Shown: piece by piece, positions 40,998-53,519 of the stretch | Numbering within the stretch: the stretch's first letter is position 1 | Layout: every line of letters begins with the position of its first letter | Origin: Styela clava | Taxonomy: Eukaryota > Chordata > Ascidiacea > Stolidobranchia > Styelidae | Direction: 5' to 3' | DNA length: 64,000 bases | Assembly (NCBI RefSeq): GCF_964204865.1 | Contig: NC_135256.1 | Span: 23,278,703 to 23,342,702 of the forward strand | Position numbers and translations under genes: made by a program | The notes under the pieces: generated by a model | Databases searched by the model: none | What the model was told of the DNA's origin: nothing | Seen by the model: only the letters and a program-made list of their open reading frames with translations

Positions 40998-43900
40998 ATG
41001 AATTCGCCATACAACAATGCACCACCGCCACCTGCTCAGCCAGCATCTTTGAATAACAACCTTGGAAAAGGAAGGGGAACAAGAAAGAAGCGTAAACAAC
41101 AAGATGCTAGTGGGTCATCTACTAACAAAAGAAGTAGAACTGAAATTCCTTACAGTCAGGTAAAATATTCTTGCAGTGCGGTTTAATCATTCATCATATC
41201 TGCATTCATAATTTCCCATCAGCCCAAAATTCATGGCTATGTTTATGATCTTGGAAGGCGGATATGTTCTAGATTGGACAAACCGCAATAATAGTATCTT
41301 ATAAATAATATACAATTTGAAAGTAAATGGGCTGGGACTTACATATTTATCCCGAGGAAAGCAGCTTAAAATCCTAGGAAAAGATCGGTAGTTGGTCGAC
41401 CAAACAGACAAAGTCCAATTTCTCAAATATAATTTGAAGTATAGATTTTTTACGATATTCAACATTAAATTAGTTGATAAACCATGTACATATAGAACTT
41501 TGCATTGGTAATTGTTACTGTATCCTTGCATGGCAGCCAGGGAGACTGGTTCACCATATATATGTAAATCTCCTACCAGCTTTACTTCATCCCAGTGAGA
41601 TATATATTACTTATTTTGTGTTTTTTAACTTTGATAATTTCAGTCTTTAAATATTTAGAGATTACCGGCTCATGGCTTTCCTCTCGAACATCCTTATAAC
41701 AAAGATGGTTATCGTTACATTCTTGCTGAACCGGATCCACATATTCCAGACAATGATCCAGAGCCTGATATACCTGGTAAACCTATTCCTGGAAAATTGT
41801 ATCGAAGGTGGCTGCATGAAAAGGTGCTGCTATCTTTACATGATAGGTAAAATTTAATTTTAAAATGAATGTAATTGCTCCTTGAAAAGTGAAATGTGTT
41901 CAAAGACTGTGTTCACATTTGAGCTTACACCTATCGGGTTAAACTCCCATGCAATAAATTAGGTATGCATTATGCAATTTCTTTCAAATATAGTGGTAGC
42001 TGAAAAGCGTGAATACAGGCCTTATAAAGAAAGAAGAAATTGGAATATATGTTTCAGGAGCAAACTTTGCGGAGTCAAAGCCATACTGTTGGCTTATGTG
42101 GCATTTATATTAGGCACACACATCACTACAAAACTGTTTATCCAGTATTAAGGTTCTACGTTTGTGATCACTTAGATTCTTGTGCAAAGTTACGTGATAA
42201 AAAAATATTTCTTTTGAACATTTTCCTTCCATTTGTAGAGCACCACAGCTAAAAGTCAGTGATGATCGTTTGTCAGTGACTGGGGAAAAAGGATATAGTA
42301 TGATTCGTGCTAGTCATTATGTTAAAAGTGGCTCATGGTTCTATGAAGTTACTGTTCAAGACATGCCTGAAAACACTCATGTTCGCCTTGGTTGGTCGCA
42401 AAAATTGGGAAATCTTCAAGCACCTCTCGGCTATGATAAGTTTGGTTACTCATGGAGAAGTCGGAAAGGTACAAGGTGAGACGTCGTTCTAAATTGCAAA
42501 TTGTACATAAATATTCCCATCTAGTGTGTTTTTTTATCAAAATTTTTCAGTTTTAGGTTAGCATTGCCTGCCAATGTTTACACCCAAAACATACAGGGTG
42601 TTAAAAAAGTAACGCAAATGGAACAGAAGTTAAGATGAAATGCTACTTGAAACATTTAACGACTGACATCTTTATTGAAGTGCCATTTATTAAGCATTTC
42701 ACGACTGAGGCCTTTTAACAGTTTCTTTATTAATGTTGCCATGACGAAAAATTTTACCTGAAACTTTTTTAACACCCTGTAGTCAGGCAAAACTTAGTTA
42801 GGTATAGTAATTCTCTCAACACTACGCCATATTACCCATAACCTTGGTGATTACTTCAGTGGAGATCAATTTAATTAAAGGAAGTCATTTTGATCTTCTT
42901 ATACTCTCTTGAGCAAAAAATTTTTTTTTGGAATTGAAGGTTGCAAAGAATATGGAAATATGAATATGAAATATGATATGTTTCATACTGAAATTATTGC
43001 TTCCGTAGGTTTCATCAAAGTTCAGGGAAGCATTATAGTGACAAAGGTTATGGTGCTGGCGATGTGCTAGGCTTCTTCATACATCTACCCGAGACAACAA
43101 AAACTGCCCGATGTTTGCCGGACACGCATAAAGAAAATGCATTGATCAAATTTAAAAGTTTCTTTTACTTTGAAGAAAAGGTAGTATGTAATTCATTATG
43201 TATTACACTTTATAGCATAGCTTATGGTAACTCATTCACTCAAAAGCCTTCTACATACTACGTGATTTGCATTTTATTATCGTTAAATTATTTCATTTGA
43301 ATTTTGCATATGAACAATTCTCATGTCTTTTCGAGATAAAGATGTGCATGTATTGTTCCCATCTTGTTTATATAATATTGAAAGCAGTGGTATTTTTTGT
43401 ATTGTTGTATTGAAAACTTTTGAGCCTTGAAGAATAATGCCCTTAAATGATTCTGAGAAAATAAGTGAATGATTAGAATGAAATATTCCACATATTTACG
43501 CCATTTTTAGATTATATTCTTATTATTTAGCAATGAATTCCCCCTTAAAGGTTCTCACTTGTGAACTAAATTTTGTTGAAAAGCTTCTTTCAAGAACTTC
43601 TACTGTCTAGCATTCCTTCCCACCTAGCCTTTTTTCTGACAGTTTTGGCCATGGTGAGATAGTGATCTGAAGCCTTAAAAGTGTATTCTATTTTATTTTG
43701 GCCAGCATTAGCAGGGAATCTCATTTCTGAGCTACAGCTACCTTATTCCTCAGTCAATAAGGCTCCTTCGCGATTTTCAGTTGTTGAATTTGTAGATGCA
43801 GACTACCTTCAGACTTTGTAGACTACCTTCAGGCTCACTGATGGAAAACTCTGCCAGATCAGCATTGAAACCAAATTCTGAGTTCTGAATATTTCTTCAT

Positions 43901-44568
43901 AGTGAAATGTGGATACATCCCAAAACAAATATGGAAAATCACTACAAATGTTAAAGCATTTGTGACACCTGTCCATAGTGTGGCATTAGAAGCTTGTGGG
44001 CTTATTGGAATAACCTTAGGTGGCTGGCGTATTGTGCTTACCGTGGAACAGGCTTGCCTTAGCATAGCTGATTACTCTGCTTGGATGTGCAGGTTCCATT
44101 CTCATGATATATGATTGTAGCATGATTGCTGGAACCTTCATCATCACAGAAGTTGAAGTTCACTCTTATTTTCTCCTTCTCCCGAAAAATTGAAAAAAAA
44201 TTATCCCAAGAACGTTTTACCATATTGTGCTCATTCGGTTTTATTTTGTATAAAAATTTGTTTAGGATGAAGTTGAAAAAACAGTGAAATCACTGCAACA
44301 CTTAAAAGGGGCCTTTATTGAATTTTACAAAAATGGAGTTTCTCAGGGCTCAGCATGGAGGGACGAAGTATATGAAGGAGCATATTATCCCTGTATTTCA
44401 ATATACAAAAACTGTACAGTCTCTGTTAACTTTGGACCAAAGTTCAAACACCCACCCAAAAGTGCTCACAAGCCAGTTTCTGCAAGAGCAGCCGATTTCG
44501 TCACGGAATGCTGCATATCTGACCTTTTGTATGCAGTCGGTTTGGAAGTTGATGGAGAGGGGTCATGA
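40998..44568 (+). CDS. ASH2L: ASH2L, C-terminal (SPRY) part, five exons
   Basis: Exons: 40998-41159, 41659-41846, 42239-42475, 43009-43180, 44266-44568. All junctions are GT-AG and phases agree, giving 353 residues. ASH2L is a core subunit of SET1/MLL complexes; its SPRY domain binds RBBP5 and its C-terminus binds DPY30 to stimulate H3K4 methylation. Exon 1 holds the basic linker [14 protein letters not shown]. Exon 2 encodes [20 protein letters not shown], exon 3 [12 protein letters not shown] and [18 protein letters not shown], exon 4 the [12 protein letters not shown] segment and exon 5 FYKNGVSQG, the NFGP end of SPRY and a [12 protein letters not shown] helix for DPY30. The N-terminal PHD-like and winged-helix half was not found in the window. 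An AG lies 5 nt before ATG 40998 (TTATTGATTAG|G), so this may be an internal exon, or the true start after trans-splicing. Confidence 0.92.
42594..42779. mobile_element. Tc1/mariner-type MITE in an ASH2L intron
   Basis: Inverted ends CAGGGTGTTAAAAAAGT and ACTTTTTTAACACCCTG are flanked by TA on both sides (42592-42593, 42780-42781), the target duplication of Tc1/mariner elements. It is 186 bp, has no frame, and lies in the third ASH2L intron. Confidence 0.8.
44020..44150 (+). mobile_element. SINE relic in an ASH2L intron
   Basis: A diverged copy of the tRNA-derived SINE: GGCTGGCGTATTGTG, TGATTACTCTGCTTGGATGTGCAGGTT, then GCATGATTGCTGGAACC. Box B is broken. Confidence 0.5.
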
Positions 44569-44716
44569 CTTGTGAAATCGTAATTTTTATAATGCTGCTC
44601 TTGGTTTTCGGGCATGGCACATTTGGAATAGAGTGGAAAGTAAGCTTGTCTGGGCTGGAAGTAGTGCAAGAATCGAGCCGGACAATTCTCCCCCATTGGG
44701 ATGAAAACATTATTTC

Positions 44717-44722
44717 AAAATA
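44717..44722 (+). terminator. ASH2L poly(A) signal
   Basis: AATAAA about 150 nt after the stop codon; another AATAAAA lies near 44769. Confidence 0.5.
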
Positions 44723-45095
44723 AATGATTACACATTATGAAACATCTTGGCATAGACCGATTTTGTTTAATAAAATCCCATAAAATAATTGTGAAAATCT
44801 ATTAAATATTGTCCGAATACAGCAAGCGCTGTTGCAATCAGTTTGGGGTGATTCTCTGCGCGATCTTCTGGCAGGTTATATTTTTTAAATTATTCCGGAC
44901 GTTTGATTTTACTCAATCGAGATGCCGGGTACTTTCCATTGACCTTTTTATTAAATATCTGGGTTCGGATTAACAGTTAAAGAAATAAATGGTTTTGGAA
45001 TTTGTTTAAGTAACCGCATGAAGGCTGCATGCAATCCATTTATCTACAAAGTCCTTGCGAGATGGCTAAAGCCATATCCTTTTTTTATGGTTCTA

Positions 45096-45180
45096 CTGAA
45101 GTATGCGCACTAAGATGTCGCATAACCTGAAACCTAACCTGAGTTCAGGTTGTGCGCTATCTTGGTGCGCATACTTCAAG
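45096..45180. mobile_element. Short foldback MITE
   Basis: CTGAAGTATGCGCACTAAGA pairs with TCTTGGTGCGCATACTTCAAG across a core with AACCTGAA/TTCAGGTT. The core resembles 19548-19595. Confidence 0.6.
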
Positions 45181-46300
45181 AGGTCCTCTTTTATTGTTAA
45201 TATCACAATCATAACTCGTGTTGTACGTACTAGAAAGAGCGCCCGAGAAGTGTTGTTTTGTGTACCAATATGGAGGTAACTAATTTTGTTCGCCTACTTC
45301 ACATGGAGCTGTGCAAATGGACTGAATCTAATGGGCAGGGGTGTATTCACTTGGCCGACACAGACGGTCCCTGAACTCGTAATAGAACTAAAAAGGTAAA
45401 TTGGAATGAAATTATGGCCTAATCCTACAAACTACGGGAGTACCAAAGAAAGTGTATTCCCGAAGGTAGGCAAATGAAAACTAGCAATAGCGTACCAGAT
45501 GAATCGAATATGTATAGGCTACTTTTTCACGAATGTTGATAGTTTGGGAAAGCTGGATGCGAGGCCGGAAAGTTTAAAGTCTCACGACCGCATATAATTA
45601 CATCTTTATTTGACAGCGTTGTCCTCCGGCGCCATAGTAAAAACTGGAAGGTCTATTCATTAACCTTGTTTTTACAAAATTCGCCTAAGTTTATTAGCGA
45701 TGTGGTACGACTGAGACGCCGACATTCTTATATTCGTATGTGTTCATTTCACTTTATTTTCAGTATATATCATATGTGATTAAAATTAAGTGCTGTATTT
45801 TACTGTGCGGATAAGAACCGAGTTAAAGATCAGAAGAGTAAAAAACTAAATTTCTCAAATATATATATTATTTATAACACAAGGTTTGGGAAAAATTTGC
45901 ATTTTTTGAAAAGCCATTGTATATATCAGTAGTGCCCGCGCACGCATCGGCAACCCTTTTCCTGCGTCCGGTAAACTTGAACTACCAAAGCGCTACAAAC
46001 ATTTGCCTGAAGAATTTGTCAACGCTGTCGATAGTTTTACATGAGACAAAACTGGAATCGTTTTTATTATGTACAAAATTAGTGTATTATGTACAATAGA
46101 AAAATAATGCAAGGCTCAAAGAAGTCATACCGACCCCTCGTTTGAAAGATTTTATCAAAAAGTCCTTCCAACTCATCTCCGATATATATATATAGAATAA
46201 AGTGCGACATATATATATATTCGACACAAGATGACTCCCAAGGTCAATCGGAATAGACGATTTATAAATAAATTGCAGATCTTCTAGGACCAGGTGCTTG
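45181..46300. other. Intergenic with a partial MITE
   Basis: 45366-45445 matches, in reverse complement, one half of the foldback MITE at 18251-18495 (GAACTCGTAATAGAACTAAA, ACTACGGGAGTACC). AT-rich runs (TATATA) occur near 45860 and 46185. No gene was seen. Confidence 0.5.
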
Positions 46301-47143
46301 CTACAAGCTGCTCAGATGATAAATATCTATTTGTTTATGATTCCCTTGAATATTTTCCATTGAACCTCTAGACGTTTTTTCTTCACTGGATCTTCGGGCA
46401 GGTTCAACCTCTATTATGCGAGCTCTTGGTTGAAGTAAACATTCGTCTATAAAAAGAATGTAAATCCAATGATGAAAGTGACGTCTTATATTTCTCAAAT
46501 GCTGCGATCACGATCATTTATCTTAAATATAGTAAAGAAAATTAGAGATATTTATATACTATTATACCATTTATATACTATACTGCAATTTTATCAGTAA
46601 AAGGGGAATTCAATTATAACCCATGGTTTAAGAAACTCTAACTATGGAAATGAGCAAAAGATACGAAGAACATCAAGAGCTGTTGTAAAAAAAATTGCTT
46701 GCTGCGCTCGTTAGATTCGCTGTATTGATGACACGTAGTTTAGTTGCATTCATTCGTGTTAGATTGAGCGTACATGCAGGTTAGTTGATTTAGTGTGCTC
46801 TATGTGAATGTGCTTCTCAAGGTTATTCACACTTTATTAAGTTCACCAAAACTACAACAAACATTGAGAAGACGTGCAAGATCTGATCGCGTGCATTACC
46901 ACTGTGGGTTTCGAAATCCCAATTGGGCCGTTCAATCCATATGTCCGGACTATTTACTTCAGTTATTTCAACAGTCGGCAGATCTTTTTGAATCTCTTTA
47001 TTTTCTGCATAAAGAGTATAAGTTTGGTATTCAATATTTCTTTCCACAGTTATGTTATCCACATCATATGTTAACTTGCTTCTATCTGACCTTCTTGGCA
47101 TTTTTCGCGATACAATCTTCTTTTGGTTTGAAAGCCTCAACGG
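46301..47143 (-). CDS. Candidate last two exons, possibly of the LRRC3-like gene
   Basis: A hydrophilic frame at 47143-46900 (QKKIVSRKMPRRSDRSKLTY, then acidic EITEVNSPDIW) ends at a donor AGTG|GTAATG in phase 1. The following exon, 46446-46301, begins after TTTTTATAG in the matching phase and ends DIYHLSSL-stop. The two join without a frame break. They look like a cytoplasmic tail and lie on the same strand 1 kb beyond the membrane-span exon of the LRRC3-like gene. The acceptor of the first exon is weak (AAG|CCG is assumed). They could belong to another gene. Confidence 0.4.
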
Positions 47144-48200
47144 CTTATCGTGTCACAGTTTTAGAACTACCAACAGCGTGGCATCTGCTTGGTCCGCATC
47201 ACAGAACGATGGATGTAAACGGTAATTCTATACTTCATGAAAGTTCAAATTACATGAGATGCATTTAGTGCATATATTAAAGTAGATTCCTTTGACATTG
47301 CCCAAATTAAATGCATTTTTATCTATTTGGTAAAGAGCCGAACGATAAATCGACATTTTTTTAAATCATGTTATACTGTTCAGTCTACAAGTCAATGCAG
47401 AAGTTACTGGTGAGCGAAAATATGCCTACCTACTTTGAGAAAAAAAAATATCACATACAAAGTGTAAACTAAGTTAATTTCATGACATTTAAATTCTACT
47501 GTTATTTTGAATCCGCGTTCAAGGCGTTTACGAACGACTAATCGGTTTTTGAGGTAACCCAGATGAGGGATCGCAAACCACTGACACGCAGCCAGAAAGC
47601 TAGGGTAGCTTTTCTGAGACTATTAATTGTTACGAAAACATTTCAGCGATAGTAGCCGTGTAACAAAGGCGGCCTGATTCTTTTGAGAAATATGTGAACC
47701 ATACCATACTGCCGGAATGCAACTACCGATACCAATGCTGACACGACCTCGGACGTAGGCATAACAAGGTAAAAGAGCAGTAGTTGTTGCTTTGCGATTC
47801 TTCATATTTATGCTTTCTATTTATCTGATCTTGATTTAAATTTTTTAAATGTTCAATAGAAACTAAACGAATTATCACTTTTTCTTCGCGTGTTCACTGC
47901 CCTACGTGGCATTTGGTATTCATGGTACCTTCGAAAATTTGCTAAAAATGCTTCAAATTGACGCCATATTATAGCATAAATTATAACCCTAATTGACATA
48001 CCGTTCCGCCTCTGAAATATACGCCTTGCATTTGAAGAATCGCCTGGCACAGTTGGAGATGAATTAGTCGTTCGCATCGCAGACTGTTCGCCTTGGCCTC
48101 TGTGATGAGATTCCTAGCAAACGTATGAGTAAATGTGAATCTTAAATAGCAAATTGTTGGAGATAAAGAAGTTACTTTAAAAACCTGCGTGTGAATCCGC

Positions 48201-51200
48201 TCATACCTGTTGTCTGAAATTTAAAGTGGACAAGTATGATCGGTGATTTGCGATGTCTCGATTGTTCCAGGAAATGAAATAAGCAACATATCCTAGAACC
48301 GCGCCTATCCATGTAAACATTGTCACCAGAAGTGGTACGTCTATATAAACTTGGCGATATTTGCATACATTGATATGACCTTTCTGACTCTCAAATGATG
48401 ATAGCCTGTAGATGCAGAATTGTTATGTTTATTAAGATCTGCTGTCAAAGGAAACGAAAAAATTCATTCTATTATAATTGTATACCTCGTTAAAGAAATT
48501 CCTCGCATGTTTGGTGGTGATCCGCAATGTCCGATGGGGTCATCCTTGCCAATTGAAAAACTGTTTAAAGTGAAATAATTTGAAAGAGATTGGTTTTTAC
48601 AAATAACAAATAGAGAAAAAGCTTAAATTTCGTATATATTATCATAGAATCGATCATTTTTTATTCTAAATCTGTTATTCACATGTTTTGCTAACGTGAC
48701 TTGCTTTTATGTATTTATATCTAATTAAAATGTTCACATTCTGAAATATCTTGGAGTGTTAGACAGCCATTTTGATGAATTGAATAAATATATAATTGAT
48801 GATGTAATTTAGTGGCATATATATGAAAGCTTTAGAAGAGATTTTCACGCCTCAGCCTGCATGGGTGACAATCAAATTTTTCGAAACGATAAAGATGTGT
48901 TTGGGATTTGGCAATTCTAATAGAAGGCCAATATTATTTGATTAATGAAAAAGCTCAACCTAAATTCCCTATTTTATTGATTTGTAAAATTTTGGATTTT
49001 TATTGGAGACAATGTAGTTAGGCGGACAATAGAGCAGCTGTGCCCTGATGTCTACCTGCCCGCAAAATAGCTTTGACACCTTGGAAAACAAGGAAACTTA
49101 GCGAATTAACGCTAGCACGCGTCCACATGATCAAACATGCATTTTACACAAATTTGTGATTATATTTTATGTACTTCTTGGGCTGTAAGAGAATTTGCAA
49201 ACTTTTTTCTTAAACGCAACACTGGAAGTTATTAAATTATATTAAGAACATATAATAATCGTAATAGCAACAACTTACTCTATGCAAGGAGCTTGCTCGT
49301 ATGCACAAGAGAATTGTTCAACGAATTGCTGTAGCGCGCAATTGCAATGCCATGGATTTTCTCCCAATACAAGTTGTAGCTGGGTTTTAGCTGTGATCCA
49401 CCCTTTGCAACTGATGGGATTGCTCAAATGAGTGCCGAATCCTTGTCGATACCAAGGGCATAAGAATCCATTCGGTAGCCATCGTATTTTGTTGTAACTA
49501 AGATCAAGTTGCTCCAACTCACGCATGTCATCGAATGTGTCGTTCGCAATGCTGTGAATATGAAGATAGTTAAAGACATATAAATCGGTGATTTACTATA
49601 TTAACGAAAATATAATTGCAAAGCCATTCAGCCAAAAGTCTTTTTTTAATTCCTCGAAATGCAACTATTCAAGTGGCTAACGTTTGAGAGCCGTCCAGAC
49701 TTGTTTTTGCGTACGTATGATTAAAAACAATGTGTTCAAATAAAGACGTACATGCAACACCCCCAACTAAGCAATTGAAATAAAAACGCAAGTCCAGGAT
49801 GTTTTCATTTTCTTGAGTGGCACTTTCTGCGGATTAAAATCTATTGGATTAGGAGGAAGAAACCGCACTTCGTATTTGTACCTTATGACTTAAATCAGGG
49901 GTGTCAAACTCGCGGCCCGCGGGTCGCATGCGGCCTCAGAGAACTTCCAATGCGGCCCTCGAACGCTTGACAATGATTGTAATATTTTTTTTATCTAAAT
50001 GTAATACATTTTTCAAATCTTTCAAAGTGAAATTGATTATTTACACAGAAAACGTCAATTACTAAAAGTAGTTTTAAAAAATTAAAAAAAATTTGTTTTC
50101 AATTTTTCCCAATTATGGATACACATCATGCTAGCAAAAGTATGCTTGGAAAAAAAAAAACTCCAGGCATGAAATGAAACGCAAAGTACATGAAGAAGGT
50201 AGCATTTTTAAAGAAAAATGGGTGTTACAATAATTTTGCATTTCTCAAAATTCTAAAGCACATCGTTTAATTTGTCACATTTTCATCAGTACAATGAAAG
50301 AATACAATATAAGTAGACATTATCAGAATAAGCTCAGCAGTCAATATGACAAATTCAAAGATCAACTTCGAACAGAAAATTTTTATGTGTTTGTATATTA
50401 TTCTAATTATACACTATACCTATAGTTGATAAAAATCAATATCAATCATAACTCAAGCGGTCCTATGCCACGTAATGGTAGGAAAAGTCTGGTCCGAAAA
50501 GTCAGTCATTTGTTTGTTTAATGATCTATACATGAAATGATAAACGTAATATTTTTGCATTACTGAAATTAATCGAACACTCTCAACGATCCCGATTAAC
50601 CGATGATCATGTGATCTTGTTAATTAGAGTTGGTACTGTAAAACTTTGTTCAAAAATGTTTTGATAGTTGTACATTTTTGATTTTTGTAATAAATACAGT
50701 AATTTGCAATAATAGTGAAATGCAAAAATTAATATGTAAATGGCATTTGAAATTTAAGAAAATAACAAAACTTTATTTGGCTGTTTTATTGCATCACAAA
50801 TAACACAATATATGTCACAGACTACACCCATCTACAAATATGCTCCAAGTATACATTATCAAAATATATCAAAAATTGTTTGCGGCCCTATGTACAATTC
50901 GCAAAATGCAATGCGGCCCTCGATAACCCGCAATAAACGTTTTAGTGACCCTCGTTTGTTTCACAATTTTATGTGGTTTATTATGTGATTGTACACGCTG
51001 GCCGCAGCTTGGGCCCTTTAGCAGCTTTATAGAAAAGAGGGACTGAAAAATTTTGGTTCAAGGTATTCATGTTATGTAAAAGAAAAAATCTAATCTAAAA
51101 ATAAAATTGCTAATCAGCTAATTGCGCTTTGACTGCTGATTAATGCTGGATTGATTATACATACAGTATTAATATTCGTTTTTGATAATTCATCCGTTAT

Positions 51201-53494
51201 ATTTTAACTCTATATTTAATTCAGCTTAGTGTCATGCCCGAATTGAGTGCCGAACGGTAATGAAGACAACGTGACTTTGCTTAACATCACATTTATTCAG
51301 CTCTCGGCAAGCACGAGGACGTGTGTTTTGTTGACGAACTTACCTGACTAATTTATTATGACTGATATCCAAGATCTTCAATTTGTTTAGCCCAGCAAAC
51401 ATGCTTCGATTAAGTTGACTTAGGTCATTGTAGGAGAGGAATAACGCCGCTGTGTTTGGTGCGAATCCCGTGGGAACTTTTGTCAGCTGCTGCCTGAATT
51501 TTGAAAATAGTGAACATCGTTTAATTTTCTCACTAAACAGTAAACACTATTGCTATATGCCAGTATCACGTGATCAAACCACTGCATTCCACGTGACATG
51601 ATATGCGTTTTAAAATCCTAAATTTTTATTACAATATTTTCTTTGTCTTAGCTTGCCCAATCTTTGGTTTACAATATAGAATATAGTTGAACTAATTGGG
51701 ATTTGAACCGATAACATTTAACATGCGGGTATGATAAGAGTATTCGCATAAAACTGATTCTCAAGGAAATTAAAATTAATTAAATCGAGATGAAATATCA
51801 ATGACGGATATGCGGTCCAGCAATAAAATCAGCATCAATGTATATACATTTGAAATACGAGAAATCTCATTTCTTTTAAGAATCTTGAGTCTTTTGACCT
51901 CCAACCGCCTTTTATGTTTTGAAAGTATGTTATTTATTTTGACAAGAATCGACCTCATTTCCAACATTATTATCTCTGCTTATACTGACGTAAAACCGTA
52001 GCATAATATATCGAATGTGAATAAATATACGACGTGGAAATATTGCTGGGTTTTATATTTGAACATAATTCATTCAATTTGTCTCATCAATTATTCACCA
52101 AATGTTATATCTTAATACGTTGCCGAATATTCCGCCAAAAGTTTAGCATGTAATCATGGATTTTGTAATAAAGTATCTGAATAAATTTTGTCTTCCATCG
52201 GTATATCAGGAAAAAATGTATATATTAGTTAGTTTTAAATGACGCTTATGTAATAGTCGAATTTTAAATGACCCTAGACGAATATACAATACAATTTTGT
52301 TTCAATCTTTCGTCTAGTTCTAGAACACGAACAAAAAAATAAAAATTACAGACAGGGGCGACGAAAGGATCTGGAAAATAGGCAAATCATATAGAAAGAT
52401 TTATAATAAGTGCTGTAACAAGCGTTTGTGCCCATTCACAGTTTTTTTTCTTATAGAGTCCCTTCATAGAGATATACTGTCGTGAGGAAAATTTCGTTTG
52501 CGTTCAGAGGCTCCTTGTTCGAATTGAGAATGCTAAAGAAAAATGTCTATATTTTTCACACCAAAAAATGACCTTTTTTGTCACCTTGTAGTATTTACTT
52601 GATTACATGCAAGTTTTCGATCTGCCCATGTAGTGAATGTTGCTTATTGATTATTTAATAATATAAATATTCCAAGATCAAAATGCAGTTCATCAAATAT
52701 ATCGCAACTATTATTGTATTTAAAATTTGGACTAAATAAATAAAACAAAATGATGAAATCATTTTTAGGATTGTATCAGACATTCCGCAAATTATTCTGT
52801 AGGTTGTGCCTATTTTATTGCGAATAAGGCGAACATGACCGTGGATATTTGGGGAATTCAAGTCTGATAGCTATTGGCGTTTCAGCATTGTAACGATCTA
52901 AAAGAGACGATTTGATAAAAAAAATCGTTGCTAGTCGGCTATTCGAAAGCGACTTACTGGCGCTTATTATTCGACAACGGTGAAGTATATATGAAATTTT
53001 AAAATCCAATATCAAATCATATTTCAACGAATTTGCGCTGGTATCAAGAAATACCGCATACCGATTTGTAACAGTTATATCTGGAGTAGTCCAAATATAC
53101 GCAATAGCTTTTTGTCAAAGTATTATCGATATACTTTGTCTAAGACGATATTTAATAACGATTGACAGCTAATTCTGAAATACCATTAGAAATCCTAACA
53201 GCGTTTTACTATTTGCTCCGCGTACATCACAAAACTATCTAATTGCCATTACGGAACAATCGTGTTTCTCGTTTGCTTAGTTCCATACCTCAAACATGAT
53301 ACGGCTATCACGGTTTCGTTACTGAGTACGCTAACTCTGCTGTAAGTAGGAGGATCGTACATCTCGTTTTCTTCCACAGGAAAACACATACATCCCAAGG
53401 GGCATTCGATATTGTCATCTTCTCCAGCTATTATCCGTATTTGCATAGAACAAGTCAAAATCAACAGACACATCATCCATTTTCTAACTTTCAT
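48201..53494 (-). CDS. LRRC3-family leucine-rich-repeat membrane protein, five exons
   Basis: Minus-strand exons: 53494-53289, 51493-51344, 49551-49279, 48560-48486, 48405-48201. All introns are GT-AG and phase 2, and the joined frame is open for 302 residues. Exon 1 encodes a signal peptide (WMMCLLILTCS) and the LRRNT Cys cluster ECPLGCMC. Exon 2 holds LRRs (LTKVP, LFLSYNDLSQL, LKILDISHNKL). Exon 3 holds LEQLDLSYNKI and the LRRCT start NPWHCNCALQQF. Exon 4 completes the LRRCT (CGSPPNMRGISL). Exon 5 has one membrane span, VPLLVTMFTWIGAVLGYVAY, then a short basic tail ending NFRQQV-stop. The order and the LLVTMFxW span match LRRC3/LRRC3B, small type I membrane proteins of the plasma membrane. 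Vertebrate LRRC3 coding regions are essentially unspliced, unlike this one. CAG|GTATGA at 48207 could be a donor instead of the stop, extending the tail. An AG acceptor ends 22 nt before the ATG. Confidence 0.88.
49896..50954. mobile_element. hAT-like element in an intron of the LRRC3-like gene
   Basis: It begins CAGGGGTGTCAAACTCGCGG, a classic hAT end, and has GCGGCCCTCG near both ends (49950 and 50915). The right end (TTTAGTGACCCTCG) is only loosely complementary. No transposase frame was seen and no clear target duplication. Confidence 0.5.
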
Positions 53495-53519
53495 TTTGCA
53501 TATCGGTTGGACATTACTG

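Noticed and set aside
46795..47268. 157-codon plus-strand frame
   Set aside because: It lies antisense to a more protein-like minus-strand frame with matching splice sites; its own composition is hydrophobic and shows no motif.
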